From Spirochaetales bacterium (GTDB lineage Bacteria; Spirochaetota; Spirochaetia; DTKZ01), in contig JAISAF010000381.1 of assembly GCA_031266855.1 (NCBI GenBank), positions 1 through 6,600 of the forward strand: a stretch of DNA of 6,600 nt, read 5' to 3'. Made by a program: the position numbers and the translations under genes. Within the stretch, counting starts at the first letter, position 1, and every line of letters starts with the position of its first letter. This document shows, piece after piece, positions 1 through 6,093 of the stretch. Below the pieces are notes generated by a model. The model worked only from the letters and a program-made list of their open reading frames with translations, had not been told where the DNA came from and did not search any database.

Positions 1-910
1 GGGCAAGCCTCCGGCGCAGACGCAGGACAGCCGTATTGACATTCTGCTGAGGTCCCGCCGGATTGTAAAGGGCGCACCGGGCCTCCAGGGTATCCCTGCA
101 CTCCTGCGGCAGTTCGGCGCATTCGATAAGACGCTGGAAAGGGCTTCGCGGTTCGTCGTAAACCCTGATCTCTTTTGATCCCGCCCGTGTTTTGCTTTTG
201 AGTTTTTGGGTGGGCATGAAGAAATTGAGCAGGAGAACCAGGTGAGTGTACACGTCAGCCAGCAGTGCCTGTTCCTCAAAACCCTCAAGCCACTCGTACC
301 CGGCATAGGTGCGGACAACCGCGCCGTTTTTTTGTTCGACGAAACAGTTGTCATTTTTCTTGTGATCCCGGCTGCGGGTGAAGGAGAGGTTTTCCTGTGC
401 GCACCAGAGTTCGGTGGCGTTGTTGATAAACTCCGAACCGTTGTCGCTGTGGAATTCCAGTACGGGAAAAGGGATGGCGGCTTTGATGTCCGTCAGGGCC
501 CCGAATGCCCACGAATGAGCATTATTGAGCAGGGAGCGCAGTTCAACCCAGCCGGAAAACACGTCAGTTGCGCTCAAAGTATGCACATACCGGCCCTGTG
601 TGGCCTGTCCTCAGTGGTGAACCGTGCCTGTTTGCCAGAATCCGGGTGTTTTGCGCTCCCCGCTGGTGTAGAAGGTGCGTATGGGGATACGGCTTTTGAG
701 GGACGGAAGGGGTTTGGTGAGGCTCTGCCCCTTCCCCCTGCCGTACACCATGACCTGCCTGACCGGGCTGGCGCCCAGCAGCCGGATGGCGGATTTGCGG
801 TGATACCCGGTGAGCCGGGTGAATTCGGTGAGCAAAGCTGAGTTCTCTTTTTTTGCCGCTTTGTGATACCGGGTTTTATATTACCGTGTTACTGCCTGTC
901 TTTCTTTCAT
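1..910 (-). pseudogene. Integrase-core (D-D35-E) transposase, inactivated by multiple lesions, partial
   Basis: The reading frame starts at ATG 910-908 (MKERQAVTR) and meets TAA at 883-881 (codon 10). It continues in the same frame with RYHKAAKKEN and LTGYHRKSAIRLL, the N-terminal helix-turn-helix-like segment of this transposase family. It then jumps at about 735 from VYGRGKG to a TKPLPSLKSRIPIRTF segment. In relatives I recall, roughly 100 or more residues separate these, so an internal deletion is likely. The usual DTVHHCG site reads GTVHH-stop: GGC 628-626 replaces the first catalytic Asp codon, and TGA 613-611 replaces Cys. From 610 to 1 the frame is open for about 203 residues, with HSDNGSEF (Asp codon 445-443) and NCFVEQKN (Glu codon 337-335). 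These are separated by exactly 35 residues, as in retroviral-type integrase cores. At least three lesions make it non-functional. The IS family name is not assigned. Confidence 0.88.
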
Positions 911-960
911 GTTTAACCCCATTCGGACGCCCTCCGCTGCGCGTCCTTATTATAATTTGG

Positions 961-1015
961 GTAACATTTTCAATCTGAGGCATGGACATTTTTCGGTAAC
1001 ATTTTTCGTGAGGCA
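961..1015. repeat. Repeated end motif of the insertion sequence
   Basis: Two imperfect direct copies of GTAACATTTT followed by TGAGGCA lie at 961-982 and 996-1015. A third, partial copy (GGACATTTTTCGG, 984-996) lies between them. On the transposase strand this gives three AAAATGT motifs in about 40 bp. Multiple short direct repeats at element ends are typical of integrase-type transposons, where they bind transposase. That role here is inferred from position only. Confidence 0.6.
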
Positions 1016-1024
1016 AGGCCGCCC

Positions 1025-1054
1025 CTTACATTCTCCCCGCTTATGGTGTATAAT
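1025..1054 (+). promoter_or_regulatory. Sigma70-type promoter for the UPF0303-aldolase pair
   Basis: A perfect TATAAT lies at 1049-1054, with a -35-like CTTACA (1025-1030, 4 of 6 matches to TTGACA) 18 nt upstream. Transcription would start near 1061, only about two bases before the ATG at 1063. No Shine-Dalgarno sequence precedes that ATG, so a leaderless or nearly leaderless mRNA is predicted. The promoter begins within about 10 bp of the presumed insertion-sequence end. Confidence 0.6.
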
Positions 1055-1062
1055 GTGGCATT

Positions 1063-1545
1063 ATGGAAGACACGACAAAACTCACGGAACTTTTAAACGA
1101 GTTGGAAAACGAACACCAGACGCTGCTGTTTGAATCGTTTTCCTCGGACATGGCATGGGAAATCGGCGTTTCCCTGAAGGAGCGGGCTGCTGCCGGGAAA
1201 AGGAAAATCGTCATTCATATAGTCAGGAACAACCAGGTATTGTTCCACTATGCCTTCGACGGTTTGCGCCCGGACAACGACGAGTGGGTACGGCGCAAGT
1301 GCGCCGCGGTCTGCCGCTTTTACAAAAGTTCCTATTATGTGGGCATGTACCTGAAAAACCTCGGCATGACGCTGGACGAAAGATATCACGTCAGCGAGCA
1401 TGAGTACTGTATTCAGGGAGGGGGTTTCCCTCTTACGCTGCACAACACAGGCGTTATCGGGGCTCTTGCCGTTTCCGGTATGAGCGAGGAAGAGGATCAC
1501 CTGTGGGCGATGGAGGCGGTTCGCGCCTATCTGAAAAAAATCTGA
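1063..1545 (+). CDS. UPF0303 family protein (HbpS/GlcG-like, DUF336-type fold)
   Basis: The 160-residue product has the length and conserved blocks of UPF0303 proteins: WVRRK (75-79), a Phe and Ser-Ser block (F86, S89-S90), YCIQGGGFP (115-123), GVIGALAVSG (130-139) and a closing EEEDH (142-146) before the last helix. The family is cytoplasmic and shares the GlcG/HbpS fold. The name 'heme-degrading domain' is sometimes applied, but the reaction is not established and no heme ligand can be asserted here. There is no signal peptide or membrane segment. The ATG is the first possible start after an in-frame TAA at 1051-1053; it lacks a ribosome binding site and sits almost at the predicted transcription start. 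The aldolase gene follows after 22 nt, so the two are probably co-transcribed. Family assignment is firm, function is not. Confidence 0.9.
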   Translation: MEDTTKLTELLNELENEHQTLLFESFSSDMAWEIGVSLKERAAAGKRKIVIHIVRNNQVLFHYAFDGLRPDNDEWVRRKCAAVCRFYKSSYYVGMYLKNLGMTLDERYHVSEHEYCIQGGGFPLTLHNTGVIGALAVSGMSEEEDHLWAMEAVRAYLKKI

Positions 1546-1553
1546 AAAAAGAC

Positions 1554-1560
1554 AGGAGGA
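1554..1560 (+). promoter_or_regulatory. Ribosome binding site that fixes the aldolase start
   Basis: AGGAGGA lies 7 nt before ATG 1568, an ideal spacing. A TTG at 1562 in the same frame is only one base from this motif and is too close to be the start, so the protein begins MIHNRLKE. Confidence 0.85.
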
Positions 1561-1567
1561 ATTGAAT

Positions 1568-2329
1568 ATGATACACAACAGACTCAAGGAAACTCTTGCC
1601 CGCGGCGGGGCGGCGCTGGGGACATTCGTAAACTGGGAAATTCCCGATGTTGTGGAAATAATCGCTCTTGCGGGTTTTGATTTTGTCGTTCTGGACAACG
1701 AGCACGGGCCCCTGACACACGCGACATCCCAGAACCTGATCCGCGCCGCGGAGCTGCGGGGAATTACTCCCATTGTGCGGGTTCCTGACGCCTGTGAAAG
1801 TACGATTCTCCACGTCCTTGATGTAGGCGCTCACGGCATACAGGTTCCCCAGGTAAATGACGCCGCGACAGCCGCAGCCATTGTAAACCGTGCGAAGTAC
1901 AAGCCCGCCGGTCTACGGGGCGTCGCGTTTCCCCGTAGCGCCGATTTCGGACTAGCCGATCTCTCAAAATATTTTGATCACGAAAACCAGCAGGTAATGA
2001 TAATAACCCACTGCGAAAACACCGCCTGTCTTGAAAATCTTGAAACCATTTGCCAGACGCCGGAAATTGATGTCATTTTTCTGGGGCCCTATGATATGTC
2101 CCAGTCGATGGGCATAACCGGACAGGTAAACCATCCGCGGATTCAGGAAGCCGCGCGGAAAGTTGTCGACACCACGAAAAAATATGGCAAAGCCGCGGGG
2201 ATCTTTGCCGGATCAGGGGAAGCCGCAAAAGAGTTCGTGCGGCAGGGCTTCCAGTATATTACCGTAGGAACGGACGCGCTTTTTCTCGGTGAAAAGTGCA
2301 TACAGGTAGTGAAGGCCTTTAAAAAATAA
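1568..2329 (+). CDS. HpcH/HpaI-type class II (metal-dependent) pyruvate aldolase
   Basis: The 253-residue product matches the HpcH/HpaI aldolase family, which uses a divalent metal to form or cleave aldol bonds between pyruvate and an aldehyde (for example 2-keto-3-deoxy-sugar acids or 4-hydroxy-2-oxo acids). Key residues fit the E. coli HpaI pattern: DNEH (43-46) with the catalytic His46, PIVRVP (68-73) with the substrate Arg71, VGAHGIQVP (86-94), PAGLRGV (113-119), metal-binding Glu150 within HCENT, and Asp176 in LGPYDMS (172-178). The usual Gln-Ile-Glu before the first metal ligand is His-Cys-Glu here, a small departure. It is a cytosolic single-domain TIM barrel of normal length. Its start lies 22 nt after the UPF0303 stop, with a strong ribosome binding site. 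The exact substrate (HpaI-like, GarL-like or YfaU-like) cannot be told from the sequence. Confidence 0.93.
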   Translation: MIHNRLKETLARGGAALGTFVNWEIPDVVEIIALAGFDFVVLDNEHGPLTHATSQNLIRAAELRGITPIVRVPDACESTILHVLDVGAHGIQVPQVNDAATAAAIVNRAKYKPAGLRGVAFPRSADFGLADLSKYFDHENQQVMIITHCENTACLENLETICQTPEIDVIFLGPYDMSQSMGITGQVNHPRIQEAARKVVDTTKKYGKAAGIFAGSGEAAKEFVRQGFQYITVGTDALFLGEKCIQVVKAFKK

Positions 2330-2334
2330 ATATG

Positions 2335-2532
2335 ACTATCAGGCTTATTCCGCCACGCGGGAATTCGGGCGCCTTTCCGGCGCGAAGCGCCGGAAACCGG
2401 GCTATCCGCTCCAAGTCCTCGGAATTGCTCACGCAATTCCTGTGGGCTTTCCGCTACTATCCAGGATGCATGGGTGAGCAGCGAAATTGCGTATGCAATT
2501 TCGCGACCAATCCCTTGCGCGGGCGCCAGCGG
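2335..2532. repeat. Hairpin-rich intergenic repeat element, copy A
   Basis: This non-coding spacer shares its ends with a second element at 5933-6079. At the left, ACTATCAG (2335-2342) and GAATTCGGGCGC (2361-2372) match ACTATCAG and GAATTTGGGCGC in copy B. In the middle, CCGGGCTATCCG (2397-2408) and GGGCTTTCCG (2444-2453) match CCGGGCTTTCCG (5986-5997). At the right, the 26 bp from CCAATCCCT to CCAGCGG (2507-2532) match copy B at 23 of 26 positions. The interior hairpins differ between copies. No protein is recognisable. It resembles a non-autonomous (MITE- or REP-like) repeat; mobility is inferred, not shown. Confidence 0.65.
2347..2504. other. Series of four inverted repeats (RNA or DNA hairpins) inside copy A
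   Basis: Four hairpins lie in a row. ATTCCGC pairs with GCGGGAAT around CAC (2347-2364, one bulged G). TTTCCGGCGC pairs perfectly with GCGCCGGAAA around GAA (2374-2396). GGAATTGC pairs with GCAATTCC around TCAC (2421-2440). GCGAAATTGC pairs with GCAATTTCGC around GTAT (2481-2504). Two have perfect 10-bp stems. None is followed by a T run on the plus strand, so they are not classical terminators. In an aldolase-synthetase transcript they could limit read-through or protect the upstream message. Confidence 0.75.
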
Positions 2533-2579
2533 AATCGTCCAGCCCGCAACCCCGGCAGTCATAAAAAATAAGTATTCCC

Positions 2580-4553
2580 ATGACCCCGCGGCTAACCATT
2601 GCTTCCGCTTTAACCGAAGCTGTCAGGAAATTTTCCAACAGGCCCTGGCTTGGCCACAGAACGGTTTCTGGCTGGAGTTTTCTATCCTTTCTGGAAGTAA
2701 GCGAACAGGCCCGCTTTTTCGCGGCCTGGCTTGTCCGGCACGGCATCGCGAAAGGCGACAGGATTGCTCTGGTTTCGGAGACCTCTCCCGAATGGCTTAT
2801 CGCGCAACTGGGGATTATTCTCGCCGGCGCTGTCGGCGTTCCACTTTCGACGCGGCTTCTGCCCGCGGAACTGCGTCTGCGTCTTGATCACGCCGAACCC
2901 CGGCTTATTCTTGTTTCCCCATCCCAGCGCGGAAAGACCATAGCCCTTGCCGGCAGCCTCGCCACGCCGGTTTCCCTTATTTGTTTTGACCCGCCGGAGG
3001 ACTCCCCATCAAACCAGCCGGACTCCGCGCAGACGCAGGAAGCGGCGCGGGCAGCGGAAAATCCCTGCGGGGACTATCTTCTTTTTTCCAAATGCCGCGA
3101 AGCCGGCAAACAGGATTTTCCAGCGGAAGAGCTGTCCCGCATTGAAACGGGAATGTCCGGGGATGATGAGGCACTCATTTCCTACACACCGGGCACAGAA
3201 GGGCCGGCAAAAGCCGTCAGGATAAGTCACGCGAACTACCTTGCTCTGGACAGCGATATGTTCCGTATGTTTAACACGCCCCGCATGCTCCATACCATGA
3301 TTGCCGTACCTGTGAACTACTGCTGCATTCACCCCGCGGGGATTTCCTTTTCACTCCTGCGCGGCATACCCCTGTTCTTTTCCGACGAACCTGAATCACT
3401 GCCGCATAACCGCCCCCTGCCCCTGAAACTCCATTATCCAAACCCGGTTTTTTTCCTCGCGGAACCCTGGGTCATCGAAAAACTGAAACGGAAAATTATC
3501 CGCGCCGTGGAAAAACGCGGCAGGTTTATGAAAGCGCTCTTTAATCTGGGAATCAGGGCAGGCACGGCGTACTACGGCGACGGCTTTAACAAAACGCCCT
3601 TCCCTGTCCGGTTCAAGGCGTGGCTTGCGTATTACCTGGCAAACCGTTTTGTGTTCGCCCTTATTAGAAGATCTTTTGGCTGCCGTTTACGGCTTTTTAC
3701 CGGCGGCGCCGGCAGTGTTTCATACATGGATCAGAGGTTTTTTCACGCTATGGGTATCCCTGTTTTTCAGTGTTATGCCCTGACGGAAACAGTTCCCGTA
3801 ATCTCGGCTAATATATCGGAAGCCCATAAGTTCGGCAGCTCCGGGAGGGTTTCTACAGGAGTCGCCTGCCGTATTCTGAACTCAGGCGGCTATCCTTCCG
3901 GGATCGGCGAAGCCGGAGAAATCTGCGTGCAGGGCAAGGTTGTGATGAAAGGCTATTTTAAAAACGAAGAAGCCGAACAGAATGTCATACGTGACGGCTG
4001 GCTCTATACCGGCGATATGGGCTATGTGGACGAGGATGGTTTTCTCTTTGTTACAGGCAGAAAAAGCAATCTCCTTGTTCCTCAAAGCGGGGACAGGTTT
4101 TCCCCCGAAATTATCGAGGAAGCGATTATGTCCTCTTCCTCCCTTTTCCGCCAGGTTCTTGTTTACAATAACAGGAGCAGGTATAGCTGCGCCCTGACGG
4201 TTCTCGACGAAACCCGGCTCGCGGCATTGGCGGCAGAAAGCGGCCGGGACAGCCGGGGGGAAATTCTTGGCGTGGTAACGGATGCTTTTTACGCCTTTAC
4301 CCGCAGCCCCTATTGGCAGAAAAAAATCCCCGCTTCCTGGAAGCCGCTTACCTTCCGCATTCTTGAAGAACCCTTCTGCGAACAGAAAGGAACACTCAAC
4401 TCCGCGAAAAAAATGGTACGGGAACGGATAATCCGTTCCTGTCAGCAGATTCTTGAAAACATGTACGCGGCAGGCGAAGACACTCCTTTCAATGACGCGA
4501 ACCTTGAAGCCGTGTGGCGGCTTACTCAAAAAACTCTTGGTGTAAAAGTTTGA
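2580..4553 (+). CDS. AMP-forming acyl-CoA synthetase-like protein (ANL superfamily, long-chain FadD type) with degenerate ATP loop
   Basis: The 657-residue product has the order and size of long-chain acyl-CoA synthetases, which adenylate a carboxylic acid with ATP and pass it to CoA. An N-terminal LxxxGIxKGDRIALxSET segment (about 52-69) is followed by the nucleotide loop at 202-213. That loop reads YTPGTEGPAKAV where the family has a YTSGTTGxPKGV-like sequence: Ser is Pro, the second Thr is Glu and the closing Gly is Ala, though Lys211 remains. Later motifs are better kept: YALTET (399-404), YTGD (476-479), GRKSN (493-497, with Asn at the usual Asp) and a lysine-bearing C-terminal motif (TLNSAKKMVR, K610/K611). 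The protein is soluble or peripherally membrane-bound. The ATG has no Shine-Dalgarno sequence and follows element copy A; an in-frame TAA at 2562-2564 excludes a longer ORF. Its 3' end overlaps the convergent aspartate kinase by 32 bp. The substrate is unknown and activity may be altered. Confidence 0.88.
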   Translation: MTPRLTIASALTEAVRKFSNRPWLGHRTVSGWSFLSFLEVSEQARFFAAWLVRHGIAKGDRIALVSETSPEWLIAQLGIILAGAVGVPLSTRLLPAELRLRLDHAEPRLILVSPSQRGKTIALAGSLATPVSLICFDPPEDSPSNQPDSAQTQEAARAAENPCGDYLLFSKCREAGKQDFPAEELSRIETGMSGDDEALISYTPGTEGPAKAVRISHANYLALDSDMFRMFNTPRMLHTMIAVPVNYCCIHPAGISFSLLRGIPLFFSDEPESLPHNRPLPLKLHYPNPVFFLAEPWVIEKLKRKIIRAVEKRGRFMKALFNLGIRAGTAYYGDGFNKTPFPVRFKAWLAYYLANRFVFALIRRSFGCRLRLFTGGAGSVSYMDQRFFHAMGIPVFQCYALTETVPVISANISEAHKFGSSGRVSTGVACRILNSGGYPSGIGEAGEICVQGKVVMKGYFKNEEAEQNVIRDGWLYTGDMGYVDEDGFLFVTGRKSNLLVPQSGDRFSPEIIEEAIMSSSSLFRQVLVYNNRSRYSCALTVLDETRLAALAAESGRDSRGEILGVVTDAFYAFTRSPYWQKKIPASWKPLTFRILEEPFCEQKGTLNSAKKMVRERIIRSCQQILENMYAAGEDTPFNDANLEAVWRLTQKTLGVKV

Positions 4554-5859
4554 CCGCCGTATCGCAATACTCTTCCGGCAGCGCAAGGGAAAGATTTATC
4601 TTGGAAGCCCCAAGGGAAATCATCTTCACAGGAATCCCGTTCAAGGCAGAAAAAACCCGGACAAAGAATTCTTTTTCCTCCCACAGTTCTTTTCCCACAA
4701 GGCAAAGAATGGCCTGATTCTTCGCGACCTCCACACTCGCAAACTCCTCCAGTTCCTTTATAAGATCTTTCAGGAACGAAGGCCCCTCCACCGTCATGGA
4801 AACAGACACTTCCGAAGTAGCGATAAGGTCAACAGGAGTTTTATACTTTTCAAATACGGCAAACATCCGGCTTAGAAAACCGTAAGCGTTCAGCATACGC
4901 GAGGAAACCACGTTAATAAGGGTAATGTTCTTTTTGAAAGCGATTGCGCGCGGGCCCTTATACGGCGAAACAGGCACAAGCTCCGTTCCCGGCTCTTCAG
5001 GCGCTTTGGTGTTTTTTACCCAAACGGGGATACCCTTCTCCACCGCCGGTTGAATCGAAGCCGGATGCATTACCTTCGCGCCAAAGTAAGCAAGCTCCGC
5101 CGCGCCCGCGTAACTCATCCTGGGAATTGCCGCGGCATTCGGTATAAGCCGGGGATCCGTCGTAAGAATACCGTTTACATCCGTCCAGATTTCAACAGCC
5201 TCCGCGCCCAGTGCCGCGCCAATAATCGTCGCGCTGAAGTCAGACCCCCCGCGGCCCAAAGTCGTGGTAACACCCCCGGCCGTAGAGCCGATAAATCCCT
5301 GACAAACAACGATTTTCCCCGGCGCGGGTTTCAGTTTTCTTTTCGCAAGCCGTGCTACCGTCTTCATATCAGGAGCGGCGGCGGAAAAATTATCGTCCGT
5401 CCGCATAAAAAGGCGGGAATCAACAAAATCCACGCGGATGCCCCTTTGCCGCGCCCGCGCCGCGATAAGGCTTGTGGAAAGAAGCTCCCCAAAAGCCAGA
5501 ACCGCGTCCCGCGAACGCGCCGAACATTCGCGCAAAAGACTCAAACCCTTCACCAGAGAAAGAAGGGCGGCGCCTATATGCTCAATTTCCGCGGATGCGT
5601 CTTTCAGGTTCCCGCCATCAAGAAAAGACCTGGCAACATTCAGATGCCGTTCAATCGTCTCGCCGCACAGTCTGGCAGCGCCTTCCGCGTCACCCGCCAC
5701 CGCGATTACCGTTATTTTTACAAGAGCGTCCGTTACCTTCGCCATTGCGGAGGATACAAGAACAGGCGCCCTGTCCAGCCGCGTCAGGCAAATATCAAGG
5801 ACGCGGTTAATCATCTCCGCTCCCTGAACAGAAGTCCCACCAAATTTCAAAACAATCAT
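4522..5859 (-). CDS. lysC: Aspartate kinase, monofunctional, lysine-sensitive (LysC/AKIII) type
   Basis: The 445-residue enzyme phosphorylates L-aspartate with ATP (EC 2.7.2.4), the first step toward lysine, threonine, methionine and diaminopimelate. The N-terminal kinase domain shows KFGGTSV (5-11, catalytic Lys5), FGELLST (123-129, aspartate-binding Glu125), GRGGSDFSA (202-210), WTDVNGILTTDPR (225-237) and FGAKVMHP (259-266). Two C-terminal ACT domains follow at about 313-445. MLNAYGFL (322-329) and DLIATSEVSVSMT (344-356) match the lysine-binding regions of E. coli AKIII, and MISLGASKINLSL (413-425) closes the second ACT domain, so lysine feedback inhibition is likely. There is no homoserine dehydrogenase fusion. 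The start ATG has an AGGTAAG motif 8 nt upstream. It is convergent with the acyl-CoA synthetase-like gene, and the last ten codons of each are antisense to the other. The gene is intact. The symbol rests on domain pattern; the name lysC is used for several classes. Confidence 0.95.
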   Translation of the reverse strand: MIVLKFGGTSVQGAEMINRVLDICLTRLDRAPVLVSSAMAKVTDALVKITVIAVAGDAEGAARLCGETIERHLNVARSFLDGGNLKDASAEIEHIGAALLSLVKGLSLLRECSARSRDAVLAFGELLSTSLIAARARQRGIRVDFVDSRLFMRTDDNFSAAAPDMKTVARLAKRKLKPAPGKIVVCQGFIGSTAGGVTTTLGRGGSDFSATIIGAALGAEAVEIWTDVNGILTTDPRLIPNAAAIPRMSYAGAAELAYFGAKVMHPASIQPAVEKGIPVWVKNTKAPEEPGTELVPVSPYKGPRAIAFKKNITLINVVSSRMLNAYGFLSRMFAVFEKYKTPVDLIATSEVSVSMTVEGPSFLKDLIKELEEFASVEVAKNQAILCLVGKELWEEKEFFVRVFSALNGIPVKMISLGASKINLSLALPEEYCDTAVKLLHQEFFE

Positions 5860-5867
5860 GTAATCAT

Positions 5868-5874
5868 CTTACCT
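5868..5874 (-). promoter_or_regulatory. Probable ribosome binding site of the aspartate kinase
   Basis: On the minus strand AGGTAAG ends 8 nt before ATG 5859-5857. It is a weak but well-placed Shine-Dalgarno match. No convincing -35/-10 pair was found between this site and the hairpin element at 5933, so the promoter may lie in or beyond that element. Confidence 0.5.
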
Positions 5875-5932
5875 GTTGTCCCGCGTTCCATCTACCCTAA
5901 AAGCCTGTTCAATATTTTTATGATTTTGCTTC

Positions 5933-6079
5933 ACTATCAGAATTTGGGCGCGTTTTTTTGAACGTGCTTCGCCCGCCCAAAAAAACCGGGCTTTCCGGGA
6001 CTCCGCTATCGCTCCGGCCCCAGCGCTCCGCGCTGTGGCTGCTTCGCATCCCTCCAATCCCTCGCGCGCGCCCCAGCGG
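5933..6079. repeat. Hairpin-rich intergenic repeat element, copy B
   Basis: It shares ACTATCAG plus GAATTTGGGCGC at the left, CCGGGCTTTCCG in the middle and a 26-bp right end (6054-6079, 23 of 26 identical) with copy A at 2335-2532, but it is about 50 bp shorter. Its inner structures are different. TTTGGGCG (5943-5950) pairs with CGCCCAAA (5974-5981), or alternatively TTTTTTTG (5953-5960) pairs with CAAAAAAA (5978-5985), a mutually exclusive choice. CAGCGC pairs with GCGCTG around TCC (6021-6035). It lies upstream of the aspartate kinase and could influence its transcription. No coding function is seen. Confidence 0.65.
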
Positions 6080-6093
6080 CGAACACATACCTT

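Larger units (their letters stand above)
1..1018 (-). mobile_element. 5' part of a decayed insertion sequence (integrase-type DDE transposase)
   Basis: The transposase pseudogene reads leftward and runs off the left edge, so only the end upstream of its start lies in the window. Between the ATG (908-910) and the outer end there is a minus-strand TATAAT (954-949), a leader hairpin with a 6-bp stem (GGACGC 925-930 with GCGTCC 941-946), and then repeated end motifs at 961-1015. The outer boundary is placed at about 1015-1018 because the repeat motif ends there and the next gene's promoter begins at 1025. No target duplication can be tested because the other end is outside the window. The exact boundary is an inference. 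Confidence 0.7.
2321..2575. repeat. 13-bp direct repeat bracketing the hairpin element between the aldolase and synthetase genes
   Basis: AAAAAATAAATAT (2321-2333) spans the aldolase stop codon, and AAAAAATAAGTAT (2563-2575) lies just before the synthetase ATG; 12 of 13 bases match. The 229 bp between hold hairpin element copy A. This looks like a target duplication around an insertion, or like recombining arms, although A/T-rich words match easily by chance. Confidence 0.45.

Noticed and set aside
611..835. Separate small protein starting at TTG 835
   Set aside because: It is an internal fragment of the broken transposase frame, bounded by two mutations to stop codons.
206..841. Plus-strand frame of 211 codons across the left region
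   Set aside because: It is antisense to the transposase remnant, whose D35E core and family motifs are clear on the minus strand.
1562..1567. TTG start two codons upstream of the aldolase ATG
   Set aside because: It is only one base from AGGAGGA, too close for initiation. ATG 1568 has the correct spacing.
1093..1773. Minus-strand frame of 226 codons
   Set aside because: It runs opposite to both the UPF0303 and aldolase genes, which have strong family matches. It shows no motifs of its own.
2374..2504. CRISPR array
   Set aside because: The hairpins are different sequences at irregular spacing. There are no identical direct repeats with unique spacers and no cas genes in view.
2332..2571. 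Small plus-strand and minus-strand frames across the hairpin element
   Set aside because: The sequence is made of inverted repeats shared with another non-coding spacer, and the frames have no recognisable product or ribosome binding site.
3882..4586. Minus-strand frame of 234 codons
   Set aside because: It is antisense to the conserved C-terminal half of the acyl-CoA synthetase gene and overlaps the aspartate kinase 3' end on the same strand.
5050..5961. Plus-strand frame of 303 codons
   Set aside because: Almost all of it is antisense to the aspartate kinase. It is very rich in Arg and Pro without family motifs, the mark of a shadow frame in G+C-biased codons.
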